DNA of 64,000 bases, from positions 1-64,000 of the forward strand of contig NZ_BCYZ01000007.1 of assembly GCF_001598455.1 (NCBI RefSeq). Direction: 5' to 3'. Under the pieces are notes generated by a model. That model was given only the letters and a program-made list of their open reading frames with translations. It searched no databases and had not been told where the DNA came from. The position numbers were made by a program, and so were the translations under genes. Each line of letters begins with the position of its first letter. Position 1 is the stretch's first letter. The stretch is from Sphingomonas pruni NBRC 15498 (GTDB taxonomy: Bacteria; Pseudomonadota; Alphaproteobacteria; Sphingomonadales; Sphingomonadaceae). Shown here piece by piece: positions 1 through 8,155 of the stretch.

Positions 1-16
1 ACTTACGTCGGCTCCC

Positions 17-39
17 TCCCTCTCCCAAAGGGAGAGGGA
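17..39. repeat. 10-bp perfect inverted repeat
   Basis: Arms TCCCTCTCCC (17-26) and GGGAGAGGGA (30-39) are separated by AAA. It lies just beyond the stop of the minus-strand tautomerase gene. It could end that transcript, although there is no clear T-tract. It resembles the short GC-rich extragenic palindromes seen elsewhere in this window. Confidence 0.7.
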
Positions 40-47
40 ATCTGGGC

Positions 48-260
48 CTAATCCTTCGCGCGGTACGCATCGGGCACGACGAACACCTCATCGGCGCGAG
101 TGTAGCTGCCATCGCGTACCTCCTCGATCAAGACCATCGTGTGCGCCCGGGCATGTTCACCGAAATGTCCGACCAAGAGCTCGGTCGTGCGATGCGCGAG
201 GTCAGCCTTTTGCGCGGTGGAGAGCGCGGCTTCGGGTAGTTTGAAATTCGCAAACGGCAT
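48..260 (-). CDS. tautomerase family protein (4-oxalocrotonate tautomerase-like)
   Basis: This 70-residue protein begins Met-Pro-Phe. After Met removal it would expose Pro1, the catalytic base of the 4-oxalocrotonate tautomerase superfamily. The length matches the short 4-OT subunits (about 60-75 residues), which form homohexamers in the cytoplasm. Known members catalyse keto-enol tautomerisation or dehalogenation of small acids; the substrate here cannot be read. It sits directly downstream of the SDR gene on the same strand with a 5-nt gap, so the two are probably co-transcribed. The family call is firm and the reaction unknown. Confidence 0.8.
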   Translation of the reverse strand: MPFANFKLPEAALSTAQKADLAHRTTELLVGHFGEHARAHTMVLIEEVRDGSYTRADEVFVVPDAYRAKD

Positions 261-265
261 GGAAT

Positions 266-1042
266 CTATCCTTGTTGCTGGCCGGCGCGTGCCTGACGGA
301 CGAGGTGGTTCATTTGCTGGAACGCCGCGTCGAACCGCCCTTCGCGCTCGGCGTTGCGCAGGAAATTGACGCGCTGGACCAGAATTTCCGCGGGCGTCGG
401 CTGCTGCCCGAACAGCGTCATCACTTCGTCGGCGAATTCGTCGAGGGGCTGATAGCCTTCGCGCGTTTCCTGGCCCGGTGTTAGGCCCGTCTGCACCGCC
501 GGCGGCGCCAGTTCGATCACTTCCACCTTGCCCGCCAGCGCGTCGCGCATCGCGATGGTGTAAGAATGGATCGCCGCCTTGGTCGCATTGTAGGTCGGCG
601 TTTCGACCAACGGTACGAACGCCAAACCGGAGGTGACGTTGACGATCGCGGCATCCGGCTGAGCCGTAAGGTGATCGATCAACGCATTGGTCAATCGGAT
701 CGGCCCGAGCAGGTTGGTGGTGACCGTCGCTTCGGCATCGGCGAGGTCGCGCGACCGATCGAGCGGTTCGAGCCGCATGATTCCTGCATTGTTGATCAGC
801 ACGTTGAGCGCCGGGAAAGCTGCGAGCAGCCGTGCCGCGAAATCGGTGACGCCCTGCCCGCTTTCGATGTCGAGCGTCATCGTATGGATATCGGGCCGGC
901 CCGCCGCCGCGGCGTCGAGCGCGTCCTGGCGTCGCCCAGCAATGATCACGATATTGCCGGCGTCATGGAACCGGTGGGCAAGCGCCTCGCCGATGCCGGA
1001 ACCGCCGCCGGTGATGAGTATGGTGTTGCCGCTGCTTTTCAT
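266..1042 (-). CDS. SDR family oxidoreductase (DltE-like)
   Basis: This 258-aa short-chain dehydrogenase/reductase has the Rossmann motif TGGGSGIG at residues 11-18, NNAG at 84-87, a catalytic Ser near 138 and YNATK (Tyr151, Lys155). It should be a cytosolic NAD(P)H-dependent oxidoreductase. The overall sequence resembles the DltE/COG3967 group, whose substrates are poorly defined. I chose the ATG at 1042 because AGGAAGGAG lies just upstream and the Rossmann fold begins immediately after; a longer frame exists but has no support. It is divergent from an HxlR regulator, the usual layout for an SDR controlled by that regulator. Confidence 0.88.
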   Translation of the reverse strand: MKSSGNTILITGGGSGIGEALAHRFHDAGNIVIIAGRRQDALDAAAAGRPDIHTMTLDIESGQGVTDFAARLLAAFPALNVLINNAGIMRLEPLDRSRDLADAEATVTTNLLGPIRLTNALIDHLTAQPDAAIVNVTSGLAFVPLVETPTYNATKAAIHSYTIAMRDALAGKVEVIELAPPAVQTGLTPGQETREGYQPLDEFADEVMTLFGQQPTPAEILVQRVNFLRNAEREGRFDAAFQQMNHLVRQARAGQQQG

Positions 1043-1085
1043 CGGATCGCTCCTTCCTTGGGGTTGATGGGAGCGATGTACGCCG

Positions 1086-1136
1086 ATACTCTCCCGGTGA
1101 AAGAAGGCACCAGAAAGATTTATACTTACCCGAAAG
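1086..1136. promoter_or_regulatory. candidate HxlR operator, direct repeat in divergent promoter
   Basis: The 104-nt gap between the SDR and HxlR genes holds two similar blocks in the same orientation: ATACTCTCCCGGTGAAAG at 1086-1103 and ATACTTACCCGAAAG at 1122-1136, 36 nt apart. HxlR-family dimers often bind repeated sites in such gaps. Function is inferred from position only. Confidence 0.35.
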
Positions 1137-1146
1137 AGAGTGATCG

Positions 1147-1545
1147 ATGAGCGCACCGCCCGTTCGAGACCTGCCCTGGCCTGCGCATATCGACCCGCGC
1201 GTCGAGGCGTTGGTGACCGAAGTGATCGGCCGCGTCGCGGACAAGTGGACGATGCTGATCCTCGATGTGCTCGCCGAGCAGGGCGAATTGCGCTTCACCC
1301 GGATCGGTCGCGAAGTTCCGGGTATCAGCCAGAAGATGCTGACCCAGACGCTGCGCCAGATGGAGCGCGACGGGCTAGTCGTGCGCACCGTCCACCCGGT
1401 GATCCCGCCACGCGTCGAGTATCGCCTGACCGATCTCGGCCTGACGCTGGGCGAGGCGTTTTGCGGCGTGTGGATCTGGGCGAAGGATAATCTCGATCGG
1501 ATCGAAGCGGCTCGCGCCGAATTCGACTCACGGTCCGCGGCCTGA
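1147..1545 (+). CDS. HxlR family winged helix-turn-helix regulator
   Basis: This 132-aa protein matches the HxlR/MarR-like winged-helix family. Its core reads VADKWTMLILDVLAE, then LRFTRI, then the recognition helix ISQKMLTQTLRQMERDGLV and a wing PPRVEYRLTDLG. The length and the absence of other domains are typical. It probably senses a small electrophile or redox state, as known relatives do, but no sensing Cys is obvious near the N-terminus. It is divergent from the SDR gene, which is the likely target together with its own promoter. The start ATG at 1147 follows GAAAGAGAG. Confidence 0.88.
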   Translation: MSAPPVRDLPWPAHIDPRVEALVTEVIGRVADKWTMLILDVLAEQGELRFTRIGREVPGISQKMLTQTLRQMERDGLVVRTVHPVIPPRVEYRLTDLGLTLGEAFCGVWIWAKDNLDRIEAARAEFDSRSAA

Positions 1546-1625
1546 CTATCGCCAGCCGCGATCCGTTGCATTTGCGAACCGATTGATGCAGCCTGCCCGG
1601 ACATAAAAATCCGGGGAGCCTGTTC

Positions 1626-2057
1626 ATGCACTACGAAATCCTGAAGCCGGTCGTCGTCCTGATCGCATGGACGCTCGTCATGTGCGTCTGGATGATGGCA
1701 GTGCGGATGCCCGCGCTCAAGAAAGCCGGGATCGACATGTCCAAGGCGCGCGGCGGCCGCCCCGGCATCCTCGACGGTATGGTGCCCGAACAGGCGCAAT
1801 GGCCCGCGCATAATTACAATCACCTGATGGAACAGCCGACCCTGTTCTACGCAGTCGCGCTGACGATCGCGCTCGCCGGAACCGGCAATGGCTTCAACGC
1901 CTATCTCGCCTGGGCCTATGTCGGCCTCAGGATCGTCCACTCGATCGTCCAGGCGACCGCCAACAAGATCGCGATCCGATTTTCGATCTTCGTGCTGTCG
2001 ACTTTGGTCCTGGCCGCCCTGACGCTGCATGCCGCGATGGCGGTGTTCCATGGCTGA
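1626..2057 (+). CDS. MAPEG family membrane protein
   Basis: This 143-aa protein has four hydrophobic segments and the hydrophilic motif HNYNHLMEQPTLFYAV between the first and second. That motif is the hallmark of the MAPEG superfamily (membrane-associated eicosanoid and glutathione metabolism proteins, PF01124). Bacterial members sit in the inner membrane and some have glutathione transferase activity; the substrate is unknown. The start ATG is preceded by GGGGAG at good spacing. Its stop overlaps the start of the next small gene by 8 nt, so the two are translationally coupled. Confidence 0.85.
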   Translation: MHYEILKPVVVLIAWTLVMCVWMMAVRMPALKKAGIDMSKARGGRPGILDGMVPEQAQWPAHNYNHLMEQPTLFYAVALTIALAGTGNGFNAYLAWAYVGLRIVHSIVQATANKIAIRFSIFVLSTLVLAALTLHAAMAVFHG

Positions 2058-2229
2058 GAAGTTCGAGCGCCATCGTCAGCCCTGGCGGCAGGACGAAGTG
2101 CAGAAGCTCCATACGCTGGCCAAGAAAGGCATGGCGCTGAAGGCGATCGCCAAAGCGCTGACGCGGAGCGAGGAATCGGTCAAACAGCGGGCGAAAGAGG
2201 ACGGGCTGTCGATCGCGAAATTGCGGTGA
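2050..2229 (+). CDS. 59-aa basic helix-turn-helix-like protein
   Basis: This small protein is rich in Lys, Arg and Glu. Its central part, DEVQKLHTLAKKGMALKAIA followed by ALTRSEESVKQRAKEDGLSI, has the look of a SANT/Myb-like or simple helix-turn-helix fold: one helix, a turn, and an S-x-x-S-V recognition helix. It may bind DNA. The ATG at 2050 lies inside the end of the MAPEG gene (8-nt overlap), implying translational coupling. I do not recognise a named family and give no specific function. Confidence 0.6.
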   Translation: MAEKFERHRQPWRQDEVQKLHTLAKKGMALKAIAKALTRSEESVKQRAKEDGLSIAKLR

Positions 2230-2234
2230 GATTC

Positions 2235-2334
2235 TCCCCTCCCGTTTACGGGAGGGGTCGGGGGAGGGCCTGTTGAGCAACGCGCGCCGTCCAGACATGC
2301 CCTCCCCTAGCCCCTCCCGTAAACGGGAGGGGGA
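2235..2334. repeat. paired extragenic palindromes (BIME-like)
   Basis: Two copies of CCCCTCCCGTTTACGGGAGG (and its reverse with GTAAAC) lie in opposite orientation about 75 nt apart, each able to fold on itself. The spacer holds GGGGGAGGGCCTGTT facing ACATGCCCTCCCC, so the whole block is one large inverted pair. It fills the gap between the convergent 59-aa gene and the XrtA amidotransferase gene and may stop transcription from both sides. A relative occurs at 52747-52816 and a simpler form at 58082-58107. Confidence 0.85.
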
Positions 2335-2338
2335 CTGC

Positions 2339-4219
2339 TCAGCCGAACAACCGCGCCAGACTTCGATCCAGGGTGACCAGCTGCCACAAGGTCCGCCCAT
2401 GCTCGGCGCGGCCGGCCTTGTGCTCCGCCGCGATCCGTTCGATCGCCGGCCCGTCGAACCATTGCAGCAGCCGCGGCGAGCGCGCTAAACCAGCGGCCTC
2501 GTTGGCCAGCGCGCCGCGGAACCAGGTGCTGATCGGCGTCACGAAGCCCATCTTCGGCCGATAGAGGATGTCATCGGGCAGATAACGCTCCATCGCCTTC
2601 TTCATCAGCCATTTGCCCTGCCCCCGCCGCAACCGCATCGACACCGGCAAGGTGGCGGCGAATTCCATCAACCGATAGTCGAGCAATGGCTCGCGCGCTT
2701 CCAGGCTGACCGCCATGCTGGTGCGGTCGACCTTGGTCAGGATGTCGCCGGTCAGCCAATGCTGGATGTCGGCATATTGCGCGCGGTCGAGCGCGTCGCG
2801 CGCCGGCGCGTCGCGCATCGTGGCGATATAGCGGTTCTCGGCGCGATGGCCGCCGAGCTGGCGCCAAGCCTCGGCGGTGAACAATTTCTCGCGCAGCGCC
2901 GGCGTCGTCACCCCGACCGAACGGGCATAAGCGGTCGCGCCGTCCTCGGCCAGGGCGAGCAAGGTCGTCTTGGCGCGCAGCGGACGCGGCGCCCAGTCGG
3001 CCTTGGGATAGAATCGCCCGAGCGTGCCGAACACGTTGGCCGACATCTCTCGCGGCAAGAGCGACCGGATGCGCTCCTCGGCCGCCTGGAACTTGTATCG
3101 GCGATAGCCGGCGAACGCCTCGTCGGCGCCGTCGCCCGACAGCGCCACCGTCACCTGCTCGCGGGCCAGCTCGCAGACGCGGAAGGTGGCGAGCGCCGAG
3201 GCATCGGCGAACGGCTCGTCGAACGCGCTGGTCAGCCGGTCGATCAGTCCGAAATCGTCGGCGGCGACGACACGCTCGCGGTGATCGGTATGATAGCGCG
3301 CCGCGATCGCCTCGGCATAGTCGCGCTCGTCATGCCCGGCCGCGTGGAAGCCGATCGTGCAGGTCTTGACCGCGCCTTTCGACAATTCGGCCATCAGTGC
3401 GACCACCGCCGAGCTGTCGACGCCGCCGGACAGGAAGGCTCCCACCGGCACGTCGGACACCATGCGCAGCTTCACCGCCGCGCGCATCCGGTCGACCAAT
3501 TCGGTCTCGAGGTCCTTGAGCGACCCGCTCGCGCGACCGGTAAAGTCGAGATCCCACCAGCGGCGCGGCGCCGGCACGGGCCGACCGCGTTCGAGCAACA
3601 GATAATGCGCGGCGGGCAGTTTCTTCACGCCAGCGACCACGCTGGCATCGTCGGGCACGTAGCCCAGCCCCATGAAATCCTCGATCGCGGAGAGATCGGG
3701 CGCGCGGCGAAGCAGCGGATGCGCGAGCAGTCCCTTCAATTCCGACGCGAAGGCGACCGATCCGTCCGACAGCACGACATAATGGAGCGGCTTCACCCCC
3801 ACCCGATCGCGTGCCAGGAACAGGCATTGCCGCCCGGCATCGTGCAACGCGAAGGCGAACATGCCGTTGAGCCGGTCGAGCATCGCCGGGCCCCATTGCC
3901 GCCAGCCATGGAGCAAAACCTCGGTATCGCCATTGGTGACGAATTTCGCGCCCATCGCCTGCAATTCGGCGCGGACCTCGGCGAAATTGTAGATCTCGCC
4001 ATTATAGGTGACGGTCAGGTCGCCGTCGCGCATCGGCTGCGGACTGCCAGCGACATCGATGATCGCCAGGCGGCGGTGCGACAGGCCGACGCCCGACCCG
4101 GTCCACACGCCGGCGCCGTCGGGACCGCGATGCGCCTGGGCATCGGCCATCGCCAATACGCGCGCACGGTCGACAGGCTTGGGGGTTCCGGGGTGATAGA
4201 TCCCGGCGATGCCGCACAT
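2339..4219 (-). CDS. XrtA/PEP-CTERM system amidotransferase (asparagine synthase-like)
   Basis: This 626-aa protein belongs to the exosortase A-associated amidotransferase group (TIGR03108 type). It has an N-terminal class II glutaminase domain (about 1-210) whose catalytic Cys2 is exposed in MCGIAGIYHP, and a C-terminal asparagine synthetase domain with the ATP pyrophosphatase loop SGGVDSS at 264-270. It should take ammonia from glutamine and transfer it to an activated carboxyl, probably on the exopolysaccharide or a precursor; the acceptor is unknown. It is the last gene of the minus-strand XrtA operon, separated from xrtA by a 111-nt gap containing a long inverted repeat. The family is secure; the acceptor is inference. 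Confidence 0.92.
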   Translation of the reverse strand: MCGIAGIYHPGTPKPVDRARVLAMADAQAHRGPDGAGVWTGSGVGLSHRRLAIIDVAGSPQPMRDGDLTVTYNGEIYNFAEVRAELQAMGAKFVTNGDTEVLLHGWRQWGPAMLDRLNGMFAFALHDAGRQCLFLARDRVGVKPLHYVVLSDGSVAFASELKGLLAHPLLRRAPDLSAIEDFMGLGYVPDDASVVAGVKKLPAAHYLLLERGRPVPAPRRWWDLDFTGRASGSLKDLETELVDRMRAAVKLRMVSDVPVGAFLSGGVDSSAVVALMAELSKGAVKTCTIGFHAAGHDERDYAEAIAARYHTDHRERVVAADDFGLIDRLTSAFDEPFADASALATFRVCELAREQVTVALSGDGADEAFAGYRRYKFQAAEERIRSLLPREMSANVFGTLGRFYPKADWAPRPLRAKTTLLALAEDGATAYARSVGVTTPALREKLFTAEAWRQLGGHRAENRYIATMRDAPARDALDRAQYADIQHWLTGDILTKVDRTSMAVSLEAREPLLDYRLMEFAATLPVSMRLRRGQGKWLMKKAMERYLPDDILYRPKMGFVTPISTWFRGALANEAAGLARSPRLLQWFDGPAIERIAAEHKAGRAEHGRTLWQLVTLDRSLARLFG

Positions 4220-4248
4220 TTTGTTAGCTGCTCCCGAATTCCACTGCC

Positions 4249-4323
4249 GTCACCGCAGCGAAAGCTGGGATCTCGCGCCTATTCGCTATACGGCTTGAGA
4301 TCCCAGCTTTCGCTGGGATGACG
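4249..4323. repeat. 26-bp near-perfect inverted repeat between xrtA and amidotransferase genes
   Basis: Arms at 4249-4274 and 4297-4322 pair almost perfectly around a 22-nt loop; the conserved core is CAGCGAAAGCTGGGATCTC and its complement. The element occupies most of the 111-nt gap inside the operon. Repeats with this ATCCCAGCTTTCGCTGGGAT core are, from memory, common intergenic elements in sphingomonads. In the mRNA it would form a long stem-loop that could halt exonucleases or polymerase before the last gene. Confidence 0.85.
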
Positions 4324-4330
4324 GAAGATG

Positions 4331-5866
4331 TCACTGCACCATTCCCGCCGAACGATCCGCCAACCGGTCGAGCGGCCCCAAAGCTGCGAGGAATTTCGCC
4401 ATTGCCGCGCGCGGGTCGTGTCCCGGCAGCGTTTCGGCCGAAACATGAATCGCGACCGCGCGCTGCGGCCCGCCCAGCAGCTTGGCCTTGAGCGTTTGGA
4501 GTTTCACGATTTTGGGGTCGGACGTGAGGACATCGCCGATCCGGTACCACGTCGCGACCTGTCGCTCCACCGGTCCCGGCGCGGTGATGCGCATGACCGT
4601 GCCGCCGTCGAGATCGTCGAGATCCTCGACCCGCACCCAGCGGTCATCCTGCTGCATGACGCCGATGCCGAAGCCGACCATCTCCTTACCCTGATGCTGG
4701 CTGCCATAGACGGCGATGGCGAGGTCCACAGCATTGCCTTCACCGTCGACATAGCGGCCGAACAGTTGATGATCGGCGCCCGGATAGGTCGGCGCCCAGG
4801 GCGCGCGCGTGCTGACCGGGGCGCGGGTCCAGCCGGCGACTTGCGGCAGATCGATATGCTGCGGCAGCGTCTGCGCGCGGCCGGCGATCGCCGCCGACCA
4901 GCCGGGAAACACTGCCGCGACCGCGAGCACCAGCAAGGCGGCGATAATCGTGTCGAGCGGCCAGCGGACCGGCCCTTGCAGGCGCGCGGGATCGAACGCC
5001 GGCGCGTCGGGCGCGCGGTCGAACCATTTCCAGCCAATCGCCAGCACCGCCGCCATGACCAACCCGAAGAACACCCAGCCGAACACGATATGATCGTATC
5101 CGGTCGCCTGTTCGACACTGGTCAGCACCGCGGCATAGATCGTCCCGAACGCGCGAACGCCATTGGCCAGCACCGGCACGATGATCGCCATCGTCATGAA
5201 GGCGATCCGCCGCGGCCAGGTGCGGTAACAGAGGTTGGCGACCAGCACGCCATAAGCGATCATCGCGATCACGAACTTGGAGCCCGAGCACGCCTCCGCC
5301 ACTTCGAAATATTTGTCGCCCGCGGTGATCAGCACGCCGTCGACCGTCGCCGCGACGCCGACCAGGTGCAGCAGGTGCATCGTAATCCATACAGTGATCG
5401 TCTGGAGCGGCGGTTCGAGGAATTCGCCGAACGGCACCAGGAACAGCGCATAGCCGATCGGGAAGAGCAGCCCGCGCGCGACATTGGGGCCGAGGATCGT
5501 CACCACCGCGCCCTGCAGCATCATCACGACGCCGAGGTGCCGCGCAAACGACACGCCCCCGGCGTCGCCGAGCAGCCAGCCAAATCCTCCGGCCGCGACC
5601 AGTGCGAGTCCGGGCGCCCAAGCCTGGGGCGTCAGTTGCGCGAGCTCGCCGCGCCGGATCCACACCAGCCAGCCGACGACCGGTGCGATGAACAGGCAAT
5701 GCCCGAACGTCGTGTTGGTCCAATAGAGCTCGGCCAGCGCCGCTACATCGTGCCGGAACATCAACAGGATGATCGCCATCGCCGCGGCAAGCGCGGCCAA
5801 CGGCCGGCGCCATGCGGGTAAGATCATGACGCCGGCATGCGGCGGCGCACTGGCGACATTGGTCAT
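4331..5866 (-). CDS. xrtA: exosortase A fused to EpsI-type domain
   Basis: This 511-aa integral membrane protein has about eight transmembrane segments in residues 20-280 and the exosortase catalytic triad: Cys193 in EACSGSKF, Arg238 in NGVRAF and His259 in YDHIVFGW. Residues from about 300 onward form a periplasmic EpsI (DUF3485) domain behind another transmembrane helix. Exosortases are cysteine transpeptidases of the inner membrane that recognise C-terminal PEP-CTERM tripartite signals. EpsH-EpsI pairing with exopolysaccharide genes is typical of XrtA. Its start overlaps the upstream glycosyltransferase stop by 4 nt (ATGA). No PEP-CTERM substrate is encoded in this window. Confidence 0.94.
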   Translation of the reverse strand: MTNVASAPPHAGVMILPAWRRPLAALAAAMAIILLMFRHDVAALAELYWTNTTFGHCLFIAPVVGWLVWIRRGELAQLTPQAWAPGLALVAAGGFGWLLGDAGGVSFARHLGVVMMLQGAVVTILGPNVARGLLFPIGYALFLVPFGEFLEPPLQTITVWITMHLLHLVGVAATVDGVLITAGDKYFEVAEACSGSKFVIAMIAYGVLVANLCYRTWPRRIAFMTMAIIVPVLANGVRAFGTIYAAVLTSVEQATGYDHIVFGWVFFGLVMAAVLAIGWKWFDRAPDAPAFDPARLQGPVRWPLDTIIAALLVLAVAAVFPGWSAAIAGRAQTLPQHIDLPQVAGWTRAPVSTRAPWAPTYPGADHQLFGRYVDGEGNAVDLAIAVYGSQHQGKEMVGFGIGVMQQDDRWVRVEDLDDLDGGTVMRITAPGPVERQVATWYRIGDVLTSDPKIVKLQTLKAKLLGGPQRAVAIHVSAETLPGHDPRAAMAKFLAALGPLDRLADRSAGMVQ

Positions 5867-7086
5867 GCAGCCACTCGCCCCTTTGCTACCGGACTGGCGT
5901 CCTTAGCGTCTGACCGGATCAGCGCGTCGAGCGGGGCGAGCCGCGCGCTCCAGCCATAACGCGCCTTGACCCGCTCACGCGCGTTGCGCCCCATCGCAGC
6001 CGCGCCCGTTGCGTCCGACAGCAGGCCGTTCACAGCATCCGTTACCTCGGCGACCGTGTCGCCGCTCAGGATCGTCCCGTCATGATCGATCCCCTCAGCG
6101 GCGGGGCCACTCGCCACCACCGGACGCGCCATCGCCATGGCTTCGAGCACCTTGTTCTGGATACCGCGCGCGATCTTGAGTGGCGCGACCACGCACGCCG
6201 CGGCGTCGAGCCACGGGCGGACGTCGGCCACTTCGCCGGTCACCTGTACGCCGTCCCGCCTCGCCAGCGCGGTGACCGCGTCGGTCGGGTTGCGGCCGAC
6301 GATGACGAAATCGGCGTCGGGATGCGTGGCACGGATGTGCGGCAGCACGGCGTCGGCAAACCAGCTCACCGCCTCGACATTGGGACGATAATCCATCTGG
6401 CCGGTGAAGACGATCAACTTGCCGGGCGTGTCGATCCGTTCGAACGCAGCGGCCGGATCGAAAAAGTCGGTGTCGATGCCGTTCTCGACCGCCTCGACGT
6501 TGGCGGCGCCGGTGCGCGTCCGGAACTGATCGGCCTCGGCCTCACTCACGAACAGGCTGGCATCGACGCGCTGCGCAACCCGGCGTTCGAACTCGAACAG
6601 CAGTCTCGCCTCGCGCCGCATCAGCCACCGCATGGGTCCGCGCGAGCCTTTCGCGTAGTCGGCGAACTTGAGCGAATCCATGTCGCAAAAGTCCATGATC
6701 ACGCGCGCCGGCGTCTTGGCCGGCAGATATTGCGCCATCTGGCCGGAGAAGACGTAGATCGTATCGATGGCCTCACGCTCGAGTACGTCGGCCACGGCGT
6801 CGTGCATCGCACGATCGTCAAATGCGGTCAGCGACGCCGGTTTGCGCTGCACCAGTGCCTCGGCCAGCGCCCTAAGTCGCGACTTCGACCGCCAGATGAT
6901 TGAGCGGCTTGCGGTCAGCGACACCAACTCTTTGCTGTTCTCGAGGTCGCGCGGGTCGTCGGCGAAGGCGATCAGATGCACGCGCTTCCGCGCGGCGAGA
7001 TATTTGAGCACGTTATAGGCGCGGATCTTGTCGCCGCGATCCGGTGGAAACGGCGATCGGTGCGCAAGAAACAGAGTGTCGCCCAT
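5863..7086 (-). CDS. XrtA system glycosyltransferase (TIGR03087 type)
   Basis: This 407-aa GT-B glycosyltransferase is of the group tied to the PEP-CTERM/XrtA system. The N-terminal Rossmann half opens with LFLAHRSPFPPDRGDKIRAY. The C-terminal half has a GT1/GT4-like nucleotide-sugar site, with IVFTGQMDYRPN, VGRNPT and then a region ending MAMARPVVASG. It should transfer a sugar to the growing exopolysaccharide repeat on the cytoplasmic face; donor and acceptor are unknown. I take the ATG at 7086, which overlaps the FemAB stop by 1 nt; the open frame extends 58 codons further into FemAB but lacks the family N-terminus. Its stop overlaps xrtA. Confidence 0.9.
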   Translation of the reverse strand: MGDTLFLAHRSPFPPDRGDKIRAYNVLKYLAARKRVHLIAFADDPRDLENSKELVSLTASRSIIWRSKSRLRALAEALVQRKPASLTAFDDRAMHDAVADVLEREAIDTIYVFSGQMAQYLPAKTPARVIMDFCDMDSLKFADYAKGSRGPMRWLMRREARLLFEFERRVAQRVDASLFVSEAEADQFRTRTGAANVEAVENGIDTDFFDPAAAFERIDTPGKLIVFTGQMDYRPNVEAVSWFADAVLPHIRATHPDADFVIVGRNPTDAVTALARRDGVQVTGEVADVRPWLDAAACVVAPLKIARGIQNKVLEAMAMARPVVASGPAAEGIDHDGTILSGDTVAEVTDAVNGLLSDATGAAAMGRNARERVKARYGWSARLAPLDALIRSDAKDASPVAKGRVAA

Positions 7087-8153
7087 TAGCCCAAGCCTTT
7101 GGCGATCACCGGTCCCATCGCATTGGCGAGCCACAAAGGCAGCTTCTTCCACACCGCGACTTGCAGCCGATATTTCGGGCTCATCGGATTCATCTCGCGC
7201 GGCGTCTGGCCGGCGGCCACGCGCTTTGCATAGCGCAGCGGCACCCCTTCGAATCCCCAATTCTTCTTGAAAGCGGCAACGCCAGTCCCCGCCTTCGACC
7301 GGCCGAAATCGTAACGCGTGCAGCCGCGTCCACGGGAATGGCGCATGAGTTCGTAATAGAGCCGGTCATTGGCCTTGAGCGCGCGCGCCTCGCGCGTGCC
7401 GCCGCCCCAGAACGGATAGACCGTGCCGTTGAGATACAGGCTGAACACGCTGGCGTGCGGCTTGCCCTCCTTGAGCACGGTGACGATGTCTGCATGCTCG
7501 CTGAGCTCGGCAGCAACCTCGCGAAACAGCTTGGCCGGGAAGACCGGAGTGCCGAGATTACGGACCGACTCCGAGAACACCGCATAATGCATCGCGAGGT
7601 CGCGCGCGGTGCTGCCAATCGCGATGTCCAAATCCGCGTCGAGCGACTTGCGGACATCGGCGCGCTGCTTGCGCGGAATAGCGAGCAATTCGGCCTCGTC
7701 GTCCTTGGCCAGATCGCGCGAGAAACCGAGATACGTTGTCTCGTCGACGATCCAGCCCTCACCCGGTGCGGGTCCGCCGCGCAGCTCGAGGCTGGGACAA
7801 CCGAGCCGCTCAGCCATCGCCCAGGCCGAGGCGGCAAGAGCGTCAGCCACAGGGCCGCGATCGGTCAGAATGCCGCCATCGACGGCGAACCCGGTCGAGA
7901 CCAAAGCCTTGCCGAACAGCGGTGAGCGGATTTCGGTCAGCGGCAGCACACCCGCCAGGCTGCCATCGGCATGTTCAGCGATCAGGCAATGCGCGGTCTG
8001 GCCGCATGCGCGGGCGACTGCGACGTTCCAGCCAGTCAGGTGGAACGGCGTCGCATCGGGATGCGCGCGGACATAGGCATCGATCTGCGCGCGCTCGCCC
8101 CGATCGGCCAGGTCGGCGGCATTGATCGCCACCGGGGTCGAGACCAGGGGCAT
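7086..8153 (-). CDS. FemAB family XrtA/PEP-CTERM-associated protein
   Basis: This 355-aa protein has the two-lobed GNAT fold of the FemAB/peptidyltransferase superfamily in its exosortase-associated form (TIGR03019 type). The C-terminal lobe shows LYYELMRHSRGRGCTRYDFG and then AAFKKNWGFE, typical of the family. FemAB enzymes move aminoacyl groups from charged tRNA to cell-wall precursors, and this branch is thought to modify the polysaccharide; the direct substrate is unproven. The ATG at 8153 lies 2 nt after the deacetylase stop, so the two are coupled; an earlier in-frame start would overlap the deacetylase. Confidence 0.9.
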   Translation of the reverse strand: MPLVSTPVAINAADLADRGERAQIDAYVRAHPDATPFHLTGWNVAVARACGQTAHCLIAEHADGSLAGVLPLTEIRSPLFGKALVSTGFAVDGGILTDRGPVADALAASAWAMAERLGCPSLELRGGPAPGEGWIVDETTYLGFSRDLAKDDEAELLAIPRKQRADVRKSLDADLDIAIGSTARDLAMHYAVFSESVRNLGTPVFPAKLFREVAAELSEHADIVTVLKEGKPHASVFSLYLNGTVYPFWGGGTREARALKANDRLYYELMRHSRGRGCTRYDFGRSKAGTGVAAFKKNWGFEGVPLRYAKRVAAGQTPREMNPMSPKYRLQVAVWKKLPLWLANAMGPVIAKGLG

Positions 8154-8155
8154 CG

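Noticed and set aside
2759..4321. 520-codon open frame antisense to the amidotransferase
   Set aside because: No recognisable motif; the opposite strand has intact glutaminase and synthetase motifs.
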